Assembly (NCBI GenBank): GCA_009929855.1
Contig: RZZN01000013.1
Location: 1 to 64,000 of the forward strand
Source: Gammaproteobacteria bacterium
Lineage (GTDB): Bacteria > Pseudomonadota > Gammaproteobacteria > Chromatiales > Chromatiaceae
Reading direction: 5' to 3'
DNA: 64,000 nt
Shown here: in pieces, positions 57,987 to 64,000 of the stretch
How positions within the stretch are numbered: the first letter of the stretch is position 1
How the letters are laid out: each line of letters begins with the position of its first letter
The notes under the pieces: generated by a model
What the model was told of the DNA's origin: nothing
Database searches by the model: none
The model's input: the letters and a program-made list of their open reading frames with translations, nothing else
Made by a program: the position numbers and the translations under genes

Positions 57987-58781
57987 TCAACCGATATCCT
58001 CGGGTCTGGAGGGTGTTTTGGGGGGGCGTCCGCGCCTGACGCTCATGCGCGAATCGTCGCCCTCCAGGACACTGGCGCGTAGGCGCGCGACGGCTTGGCC
58101 ATGCAGTTGACACACGCGCGACTCGCTGACCCCGAGCACGGCGCCGATCTCGCGTAGGTTCAATTCATCCGAGTAATAGAGTCCCATGACCAGCTTTTCG
58201 CGCTCGGGCAGTGCGGCGATCGCCTTGACCAGACGGGTGCGCAGATCCTGATCCTCCAGGATCTCGATCGGATTGGTGCGGGTCTCGCCGAGCTGCCGAT
58301 CGAGAAAGCCCTCGTCCTCATGCTCGGCGAGGTCTTCGAGATGGACCAGTGGATGGCCGTGTGCCTTGCGCAGCAGCGCATGATAGTCGGGCAGCGACAA
58401 CTGAAGATGCGCAGCGATCTCGCTCTCGCTCGGTTGACGCCCCAACGCGTTTTGCAGGACATGCAGCGCGGCATCGAGTCGCCGCATGCTCTGACGCGCG
58501 CTGCGTGGCAGCCAGTCGTTGTCGCGCAGACCGTCGAGCATGGCACCACGCACCCGTTGCACGGCATAGGTCTCGAACTGGGCGCCTTGTCCGGGGGTGA
58601 AGCGCTGATTGGCATCGATGAGACCGAGCATGCCGTATTGCACCAGGTCATCGACCTCGACATTGGCGGGCAGACGCGCCATCAACTGATAGGCGATGCG
58701 TTGCACCAGTGGGGCGAAGCGCTCGATCAACTCGGACTGATCGAATGCCGCCGTGTTGGCGTACAGTCTTTCAGGCTGCAT
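57987..58781 (-). CDS. fliA: RNA polymerase sigma factor FliA (sigma28)
   Basis: FliA directs late flagellar transcription and is held by FlgM. The 264-residue product has region 2 (DLVQYGMLGLIDA), region 3 (DNDWLPRSARQ) and region 4 (LNLREIGAVLGVSESRVCQLH). The ATG at 58781 (MQPERLYA) overlaps the flhG-like gene by 11 bp. A matching sigma28 promoter lies before flgM in this window. Confidence 0.95.
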   Translation of the reverse strand: MQPERLYANTAAFDQSELIERFAPLVQRIAYQLMARLPANVEVDDLVQYGMLGLIDANQRFTPGQGAQFETYAVQRVRGAMLDGLRDNDWLPRSARQSMRRLDAALHVLQNALGRQPSESEIAAHLQLSLPDYHALLRKAHGHPLVHLEDLAEHEDEGFLDRQLGETRTNPIEILEDQDLRTRLVKAIAALPEREKLVMGLYYSDELNLREIGAVLGVSESRVCQLHGQAVARLRASVLEGDDSRMSVRRGRPPKTPSRPEDIG

Positions 58782-59397
58782 GTGACATCGATGAGCCATT
58801 GCGCGGCGCGGGCGTGCCCGAGACCAATCCAGGCGCGCTCGGCGTGGTCTCCGCGTGCCTCGTGACCAGCGCACGCGCGACCTGCGCGCCAAATCCCGGG
58901 CTCTCGAGCTGACCCAGCCAGACTGGCGTGATTCCGAAGTGTCGTTGCAGCGCCGCGTCGAGCCCTTGGGCGAAACGCAGCGCCGCGCGTCGGTCAGGTG
59001 AGCCCCTGGTCACGCACAGGATGCGTCTGGCCCCTGATCGGGCCAGCAGACCGCAGCGCGTAAAGGCGCCGCGGACCCCGGCGATGCTGGTCTCGGCGAG
59101 CACGAGATGGGTCGCCTCATCCAGTGGCAGCCAGCCAAAGCGATGATCGGCGAGGATGATCAAGAGCTCGGCACCATGTCCGCGGCGCAGCGCCGCGCGG
59201 ACCCGTCTGCTCGAGGCTGGTCCCTGGCGACCATCCACGAGCATGACGCTCGGGGCTTGAAGCGCGACCTCTTGCACCGCCAACGCGGTACCCTGATCAA
59301 CCTGACCACCGGTCCCGTGGATGGCGAGGATCGGTTGCAGACGAGTCGCGAAGAGCGCGCGCAAGCCGGCGGCCTGGTCCGATGAGTGGTCGTTCAT
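58771..59397 (-). CDS. FlhG/FleN-like protein with degenerate ATPase site
   Basis: The position between flhF and fliA is that of flhG (fleN, ylxH). The 208-residue protein starts with DQAAGLR (residues 7-13), the motif by which FlhG stimulates the FlhF GTPase. The following segment aligns with the MinD-type P-loop, but KGGVGKT is replaced by AIHGTGGQVDQGT, so both signature lysines are missing. The later VMLVDGRQG corresponds to the switch I/Walker region of MinD. It is about 60-80 residues shorter than FleN. It is a divergent FlhG that probably cannot hydrolyse ATP, rather than a pseudogene, because the frame is intact. Confidence 0.75.
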   Translation of the reverse strand: MNDHSSDQAAGLRALFATRLQPILAIHGTGGQVDQGTALAVQEVALQAPSVMLVDGRQGPASSRRVRAALRRGHGAELLIILADHRFGWLPLDEATHLVLAETSIAGVRGAFTRCGLLARSGARRILCVTRGSPDRRAALRFAQGLDAALQRHFGITPVWLGQLESPGFGAQVARALVTRHAETTPSAPGLVSGTPAPRNGSSMSHAA

Positions 59398-59405
59398 GTC
59401 ACCGA

Positions 59406-60638
59406 TCAGTGTTGCGCCATGCCCTGGAGCGTTGCCATGATGTCATCGGGACGCAGCGCCCAGGGCGAGTCCGCCGATTCGTCCTTGAACAATGTGCGCG
59501 CCAGCGCCCCGGCATCGGGTCGTTGCAGATTCTCGGGGACACGCTGCCCGTCGGTGATGGCGTGGATCCCCAGCCGGCGGCGCAGCACCACATCGATCGC
59601 CGGGGCCAGCGAAGAGGATTCATCCACCTTGGTCAGGATGCAACCGGCCAGGCGCGGACAGGCGTAGCCACGGACCGTCTCCTCGAGTGTCTCGCCACGG
59701 CTCGTCGTATTGAGCAGTAGCAGAGGTTGCACCGCCTCGATGCTCGTGAGCAGCGCGGTTTGGGCCTGGACATGCTCGTCACGCTGGCTCATCCCGGTGT
59801 TGTCGATCAAGACGATGTGCTTGTCGAGCAGGCTGTCGAGGGCGGTGCGCAATTCCGCTCCACTGCGCACCGACAGCACGGGCACGCCGAGGAGGCGCCC
59901 ATAGGTGCGCAGCTGCTCCAGCGCGCCGATCCGGTAGCTGTCCAGATTGATGAGCGCAACCTGATCGGCGCCATGCTTGACGACCGAGCGCGCGGCGAGC
60001 TTGGCCACCGTGGTGGTCTTGCCGACGCCGGTGGGTCCGATCAGGGTGAAGCGCCCGCCCGTGTCGATGATGTCATCGCTCTGGGTGAAGCCCTGGAGCA
60101 AGCGCTCGACCAGCGCGATGATCTTGCCCTTGGCCTGCGCCAGGGTATCACCCTCGCTCACGATCTTGACCAGGCGACGGGCCGATTGGGGCGAGAAGCC
60201 AATCTTGAGCAGATCGAGCAGGACGAGTGCGGGGCTGTTCAATCTCAACGCCCCTTTCTTGGGCGTCACCTCACCTTGGTTCTCCAATGCCTTGCGCATT
60301 TGCTGCAACTCGGTGGCGAGACGCGCGTTGGCGTTGCGCAGCCGCTGCATCCTGGCCTCGGTGTCTTCACGCGGTCGGCCACGCACGGCCTCCGAGCCAG
60401 GCGTGGTGGCGCCAGTGCGCGCGGCCGGGGCGCGCGGGCGGGCCATGCTGGCGTGGGGCGCGCTCACCAGGTTGTCCGCGACCTGCAATTCATCGAGTGT
60501 CTCGGGCGCAATGGCGATGACCTCCACCCCGTGCTCGAGCATTCGGCTCGAGAGCACGATGGCCTCCGGACCCAACCGCAGCCTGACGCTTCTGAGCGCC
60601 TCACTGCCGGTCGAGGCGAAGAATCTGTGAGTCTGAAT
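59406..60638 (-). CDS. flhF: flagellar SRP-like GTPase FlhF, probable ATT start
   Basis: FlhF is the SRP-type GTPase that sets the position of polar flagella. It has G1 GPTGVGKTTT (about residue 201), G2 DSYRIGALEQL, G3 IDNTG and G4 TKVDE. The frame has a TTG at 60575, but conserved FlhF N-terminal sequence (RFFASTGSEALRSVRLRLG) lies upstream of it in frame. No ATG, GTG or TTG precedes that sequence. ATT at 60638 has GAGGA seven bases upstream and gives 410 residues starting IQTHRFFAS, matching the usual M-K-x-x-RFFA start. Confidence 0.88.
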   Translation of the reverse strand: MQTHRFFASTGSEALRSVRLRLGPEAIVLSSRMLEHGVEVIAIAPETLDELQVADNLVSAPHASMARPRAPAARTGATTPGSEAVRGRPREDTEARMQRLRNANARLATELQQMRKALENQGEVTPKKGALRLNSPALVLLDLLKIGFSPQSARRLVKIVSEGDTLAQAKGKIIALVERLLQGFTQSDDIIDTGGRFTLIGPTGVGKTTTVAKLAARSVVKHGADQVALINLDSYRIGALEQLRTYGRLLGVPVLSVRSGAELRTALDSLLDKHIVLIDNTGMSQRDEHVQAQTALLTSIEAVQPLLLLNTTSRGETLEETVRGYACPRLAGCILTKVDESSSLAPAIDVVLRRRLGIHAITDGQRVPENLQRPDAGALARTLFKDESADSPWALRPDDIMATLQGMAQH

Positions 60639-60793
60639 GGCCGTATCCTCGAAAGTCGACAGCCTTGGGATACTACCATCAAACGCAGTCTCGCTGGATG
60701 GCCCAGATCAAGCACGCTCGATCTTGTCTGGGAAATCACGCGCGTGCCAGGGTGTCGAGGGTCAGGTTCGCGCGTGGCGATCCAAACGCGCGG

Positions 60794-61255
60794 CTAGGCC
60801 CGCCCAAGGCTGCGGCTCACCTTTCCCGGACGGGTCTGACCACCGGCATCATAGGTCTGCGGTTCGGCGTCCTTCCCCGCGAGCACTGCCAGTGCCGCCT
60901 CGCCGACGACCATGCGCTCCTGGACGATCACTCCGTTGCGTGCATTCAAGTCACGCGCCAAGCGCGCCAGACGCAGCGTCGCGTCCCAATCGTCGAGCGC
61001 CATGGGTTGGTCATGGATCAGTGCGCGCAGCGCGGCGCCGCCCGCGTCGAGACCCGCTTGCCCGCAGTGCGCGAGGATGTCCTCATGAAGGCGCTGGAGC
61101 GCGTGGAATCGCGCGTTCTTCTCCTCGGTGAGTGCCGGGAGCCGCTCGGCGTCGCCAGCGATCAAATGCTGCTGCTCGCGATCGAGCACTGTCACCAGCG
61201 TCTCGAATGCGGCGCGTTGATCCGCCAGCAATCGGGCAAGTGTTGACTCGGCCAT
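60794..61255 (-). CDS. flgN: flagellar export chaperone FlgN
   Basis: FlgN chaperones the hook-associated proteins FlgK and FlgL. The 153-residue product is a long helical protein with the FlgN-like heptad pattern in its first 100 residues and a disordered, basic C-terminus. The ATG at 61255 (MAESTLARLL) is preferred; a GTG four codons earlier is possible. It lies downstream of flgM, as in other gammaproteobacteria. Confidence 0.87.
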   Translation of the reverse strand: MAESTLARLLADQRAAFETLVTVLDREQQHLIAGDAERLPALTEEKNARFHALQRLHEDILAHCGQAGLDAGGAALRALIHDQPMALDDWDATLRLARLARDLNARNGVIVQERMVVGEAALAVLAGKDAEPQTYDAGGQTRPGKVSRSLGRA

Positions 61256-61286
61256 CGGGTGATGCACTGCTCAGGACTGGCTGGGC

Positions 61287-61583
61287 TCAGGGCTTGCTGG
61301 CGACCAGCATCTCGCGCACGTGCGCGAGCAGACCATCGGCCACCCGCTCCACATCGACCTGGAAGCGGCCCTCGGCGATCGCCTGGCGGATCTCATCGAC
61401 TCGGGCCTGGTCGAACGCCGAGCCCCCGGCAATCGCCGTCATGGTCTTTTGCAGGCTGGCCGACAGGGGCGAGATGTCCACGCGCTCACCGCCCGTCGGC
61501 GCGTTGGTCTTGGCGGCGGTCGCGCGACTGGTGCCGTCACGGAGTGGCCCGAGGCTAGGTTGTCCAATGTTGTCGACTTTCAT
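61287..61583 (-). CDS. flgM: anti-sigma28 factor FlgM
   Basis: FlgM binds and inhibits FliA until it is exported through the finished hook-basal body. The 98-residue protein has a disordered first half (GGERVDISPLSASLQ) and C-terminal sigma-binding helices (DQARVDEIRQAIAEGRFQVDVERVADGLL), the most conserved part of the family. A near-consensus sigma28 promoter lies 45 bp upstream, so it is under FliA control. Confidence 0.92.
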   Translation of the reverse strand: MKVDNIGQPSLGPLRDGTSRATAAKTNAPTGGERVDISPLSASLQKTMTAIAGGSAFDQARVDEIRQAIAEGRFQVDVERVADGLLAHVREMLVASKP

Positions 61584-61627
61584 GACGCGCTCTGTGCCAG
61601 GGTTGCATGCCATCTGCGTTGAATGCT

Positions 61628-61654
61628 TCAACGGCATTTTCGGACGAAAGTTTA
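61628..61654 (-). promoter_or_regulatory. sigma28 (FliA) promoter of flgM
   Basis: On the minus strand TAAACTTT, 11 bp, then GCCGTTGA compares with the consensus TAAAGTTT-N11-GCCGATAA: 13 of 16 bases agree and the spacing is exact. It directs flgM and probably flgN. Confidence 0.8.
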
Positions 61655-61785
61655 GCAGTATCCTGGCCGGGCGTCGGGTTTCACAATGGATCCAGTGCAA
61701 AATGCCGTCAGGTCAATGGCCTAGCCCAGTCTACCCCCTGCTGCCCCCAGAGGCCTGGTCACCCAGGGATCGGCCGCCGATGCGA

Positions 61786-62511
61786 TCAGAATCCCAGGGC
61801 CGCCCGCCCATCCGGCGTGGCCGTGGCCTGCACCGTCTTCCCGCTCTCCATGCGCAGACGCACGCGCTCGCCCGCCGCCGCATCGTTGAGCGCCACGCCG
61901 CTACTGATGACCTGGAAGCCCGCGCCGCGGACGATGATCCGCACGGTCTCGCCCTGACGGATGGCCAATGGGGGCTGCAGCATGTCTTGGCGGATCGGTT
62001 GTCCGGGCGTCACGGTATGCCGCAGCCGCTGGCCAATGGCCAGTGCGGTATCGATCAGTGTGTCGTCGGGCAGGTCGGCGAGGTCGCCCTGACGTAGCTC
62101 GATGTCCTCGGCGCTCAGCGTCTGTCCGGCACGCAGCGATCGGCGGGTGGCGACATAGTCACCCGGTGCCATGACCCGAGCTTGCAGAAAGACCGACCAT
62201 TCCACCGGCCAACGGCAGCGCACGCCGACGAGTAGGCGCCCCCAAGCCCGCTTGCCCGGCGGCAGGAAGGCCTCCAGGTCGGAGCAGTCGGACAAGCGGG
62301 CGGTATCTTCCGGCGGATGGATCGAGATCTCGACATGCTCGGCAAAGCGCCGCGCCTCGCGCTGGAGAAAATCGCGGGCGACCTGCATCAGCGCATCATC
62401 CGCATCCTGTCCCGCGACCGCCGGGCTCGCGCTCAGACAGACGATCAGCAGACCGAGGCAAGCGGGGAGGACAGTGCGAGCAGTGTGTCCACGTGGGGCT
62501 GGAGCAGGCAT
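61786..62511 (-). CDS. flgA: flagellar P-ring assembly chaperone FlgA
   Basis: FlgA is a periplasmic chaperone for FlgI. The 241-residue product has an N-terminal signal peptide (cleavage near AVAGQ), the SAF domain with LRAGQTLSAEDIELRQGDLADLP and the C-terminal RIIVRGAGFQVISSGVALNDAAAGERVRLR typical of FlgA. It is divergent from flgB, the usual arrangement. Confidence 0.94.
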   Translation of the reverse strand: MPAPAPRGHTARTVLPACLGLLIVCLSASPAVAGQDADDALMQVARDFLQREARRFAEHVEISIHPPEDTARLSDCSDLEAFLPPGKRAWGRLLVGVRCRWPVEWSVFLQARVMAPGDYVATRRSLRAGQTLSAEDIELRQGDLADLPDDTLIDTALAIGQRLRHTVTPGQPIRQDMLQPPLAIRQGETVRIIVRGAGFQVISSGVALNDAAAGERVRLRMESGKTVQATATPDGRAALGF

Positions 62512-62675
62512 GTCCGGATTGCATCACGATCGGTGCCTGTGTCGCAAGAGCGCGGAGGGGTTGTCCAAGCGGGGCGAGCGCGGTCGCCGGCCAGCGGCGA
62601 TGACTCGCGGCAAACTTTGCCGGTTGGCGGCAAGCGTGCCGCGCAAGTCCTTGTCATGTCTCAGGCTCAAGATGC

Positions 62676-62691
62676 TGGTTCGGAATTTGCT
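62676..62691 (+). promoter_or_regulatory. sigma54 promoter of the flgB operon
   Basis: TGGTTCGGAATTTGCT matches the sigma54 consensus TGGYACGNNNNTTGCW at all but one fixed base, with GG and GC ten bases apart. It lies 40 bp before the flgB start, consistent with rod/hook genes being sigma54-dependent in polar flagellates. Confidence 0.8.
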
Positions 62692-62731
62692 GTAGGCTCG
62701 ATCAAGCGAAGCCAATCGAACACTCTGTAGC

Positions 62732-63136
62732 ATGCAAGCCCAGCTCGAGACACTCTTGCGTTTTCAACATGCGGCACTGAACCTGCAGGCCAGACGCCAA
62801 GAGCTTCTGGCGGCGAACATCGCCAACGCCGACACACCGCACTACAAGGCGCGCGATCTGGATTTCAGCGCGACCCTCCAGGCGGTGCTGGCGCATCAGC
62901 GCGGCGCATCGAGGATGGCCGTGACCCAGCCCGCCCATTTCACCGGGCTGCCCACGCCCTCAACGCACGCCGTGCCGCTCTATCGACTCGAGTATCAATC
63001 GGCGGTGGATGGCAACACGGTCGAGATGGACGTCGAGCGGGCCGCCTTCGCCGAGAGCACCTTGCGTCAAGAGGCCTCGCTGCGTTTCATCAACGGGACC
63101 CTGCAAACGATGAAAACCGCCATCAGCGGTCAATAG
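62732..63136 (+). CDS. flgB: flagellar basal-body rod protein FlgB
   Basis: FlgB is the proximal rod protein. The 134-residue product has the rod-family N-terminus ([37 protein letters not shown]) and a C-terminal helix that packs against it. No signal peptide, as it is exported by the flagellar type III system. It starts the operon behind a sigma54 promoter. Confidence 0.95.
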   Translation: MQAQLETLLRFQHAALNLQARRQELLAANIANADTPHYKARDLDFSATLQAVLAHQRGASRMAVTQPAHFTGLPTPSTHAVPLYRLEYQSAVDGNTVEMDVERAAFAESTLRQEASLRFINGTLQTMKTAISGQ

Positions 63137-63144
63137 GAGGTGCC

Positions 63145-63552
63145 ATGAGCCTCTTCACCGTCATGCAGATCGCCGGCTCCGCGCTGACCGCGCAGTCGCT
63201 GCGTCTCAATACCACTGCCTCCAACCTGGCCAATGCCGACAGTGTCGTCACGCAGGAGGGCACGCCCTATCGCGCCAAACAGGTGGTCTTCGCGGCCTTG
63301 CCGGTGGGTGAGCGGCCGGATGCCGTGGGCGTACAGGTGATCCGGGTGGTCGAGAGCGCGGCGCCGCCGCGCCTGGTCCATGAGCCGAGCAATCCATTCG
63401 CCGATGCCGCTGGCTATGTGCGCATGCCGAACGTCAATCCGGTCGAGGAGATGGTGAACATGATCTCGGCCTCGCGTGCCTACCAGAACAATGTCGAGGT
63501 CATGAGCACGGCGCGCACACTCGCGCAGAAGACACTCCAGATCGGGCAGTGA
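63145..63552 (+). CDS. flgC: flagellar basal-body rod protein FlgC
   Basis: FlgC is another rod subunit. The 135-residue product has the N-terminal signature [22 protein letters not shown] and the C-terminal [29 protein letters not shown] precedes the ATG. It is separated from flgB by eight bases. Confidence 0.96.
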   Translation: MSLFTVMQIAGSALTAQSLRLNTTASNLANADSVVTQEGTPYRAKQVVFAALPVGERPDAVGVQVIRVVESAAPPRLVHEPSNPFADAAGYVRMPNVNPVEEMVNMISASRAYQNNVEVMSTARTLAQKTLQIGQ

Positions 63553-63554
63553 CC

Positions 63555-63701
63555 ATGACGCGATCGCAAGACCAGGCATCGAGCGGCACCGGTGTCGTCC
63601 ATCGCATCGCCTCGCCGAGTCCAAGGATCACACTGCCCTTGAAGACTGACGCTGGATCAAGAGCGGCGCCGCAGCGCGCGGCCGTGGGAGCCAATCCATG
63701 A
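63555..63701 (+). CDS. possible 48-residue protein between flgC and flgD
   Basis: The ATG lies two bases after the flgC stop and the stop codon overlaps the flgD start (ATGA). The frame encodes a basic Ser/Arg/Ala-rich peptide without recognisable domain. The exact fit between neighbours suggests translational coupling or a real small protein; chance remains possible. No clear ribosome-binding site apart from the end of flgC. Confidence 0.35.
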   Translation: MTRSQDQASSGTGVVHRIASPSPRITLPLKTDAGSRAAPQRAAVGANP

Positions 63702-64000
63702 GTACCCTGATCGATCAGACACAATCCACTCGGAGCGTATTGTCATCGCTGGCGCGCTCCACGGTGCTGGTGCCGAAGCAGGCGGAGGACGCGCAGACCC
63801 GTTTCCTGACCTTGCTGACCACCCAGCTGCGCAACCAGGATCCGCTCAACCCGCTCGAGAATGCCGAGCTGACCTCGCAGCTGGCCCAGCTGAACATGGT
63901 CGATGGGATCGAGCGTCTCAACGGGATGTTCCAGACGCTACTCGATTCCCAGCAATCGAGCGCCGCGCTCCAGGCCGCCAACCTGGTCGGGCGTGGCGTG
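63698..64000 (+). CDS. flgD: flagellar hook assembly protein FlgD (partial, cut by window end)
   Basis: FlgD caps the growing hook. The 101 visible residues include the FlgD N-terminal core RFLTLLTTQLRNQDPLNPLENAELTSQLAQLNMVDGI, the strongest family signature, and the frame runs off the window at VGRGV. The gene is open at its 3' end. GGGAG precedes the ATG. Confidence 0.95.
   Translation, partial: MSTLIDQTQSTRSVLSSLARSTVLVPKQAEDAQTRFLTLLTTQLRNQDPLNPLENAELTSQLAQLNMVDGIERLNGMFQTLLDSQQSSAALQAANLVGRGV

Overview
The window is a GC-rich, tightly packed stretch of chromosome from a gammaproteobacterium. The best guess is a purple sulfur bacterium (Chromatiaceae) or a close relative. This rests on a cbb3 oxidase cluster, an Anr/FNR-type regulator, polar-type flagellar genes (flhF, flhG-like, fliA, motCD), gammaproteobacterial gene orders (tig-clpP-clpX-lon-hupB, yafS-rnhA-dnaQ, ftsB-ispD-ispF-truD, pyrG-kdsA-eno) and an exported Gly/Tyr-rich protein resembling sulfur-globule coat proteins. 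No photosynthesis or sulfur-oxidation gene is present, so the family assignment is inference. No insertion sequence, prophage, CRISPR array or defence island was seen; this is core genome.

Layout. (1) 2-8791: cbb3 terminal oxidase structural operon ccoNOQP, a small membrane protein, and the assembly genes ccoG, fixH/ccoH, ccoI and ccoS. (2) 8923-11138, minus: gamma-class carbonic anhydrase coupled to phosphoglucomutase. (3) 11376-18657: htpG, adk, a thioredoxin, a YqiB-family gene, an iscR without isc neighbours, prmB and hemN. (4) 19029-26108: trigger factor and ATP-dependent proteases (tig, clpP, clpX, lon), hupB, then tRNA-Val and tRNA-Asp. (5) 26181-37979: ppiD, fabI (minus), a four-gene peptide-type ABC importer, a degenerate receiver-EAL protein and a cold-shock protein with a structured leader. 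(6) 38165-44319: mobA, psiE and mltD (minus); yafS, rnhA and dnaQ; fnr with an FNR box over its own promoter; the sulfur-globule-like gene. (7) 44582-56246: pyrG-kdsA-eno-ftsB-ispD-ispF-truD, then gloB-lnt, a membrane protein, mpl and ubiX. (8) 56335-64000: flagellar genes. Minus: flgA, flgM, flgN, flhF, flhG-like, fliA, motC, motD. Plus: flgB, flgC, flgD (cut by the window end).

How the genes connect. The cbb3 cluster, oxygen-independent hemN, FNR and IscR describe a cell that switches between micro-oxic and anoxic life using two Fe-S-based regulators. The flagellar block shows its control logic directly: a near-consensus sigma54 site before flgB and a near-consensus sigma28 (FliA) site before flgM.

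Most interesting points. The protein in the flhG/fleN position keeps the N-terminal DQAxxLR motif known to stimulate FlhF but has lost the MinD-type P-loop. FlhF appears to start at a rare ATT codon with a well-placed ribosome-binding site. An EAL protein has lost several loop-6 and catalytic residues. Three short open frames bridge gaps inside operons by exact start/stop overlaps.
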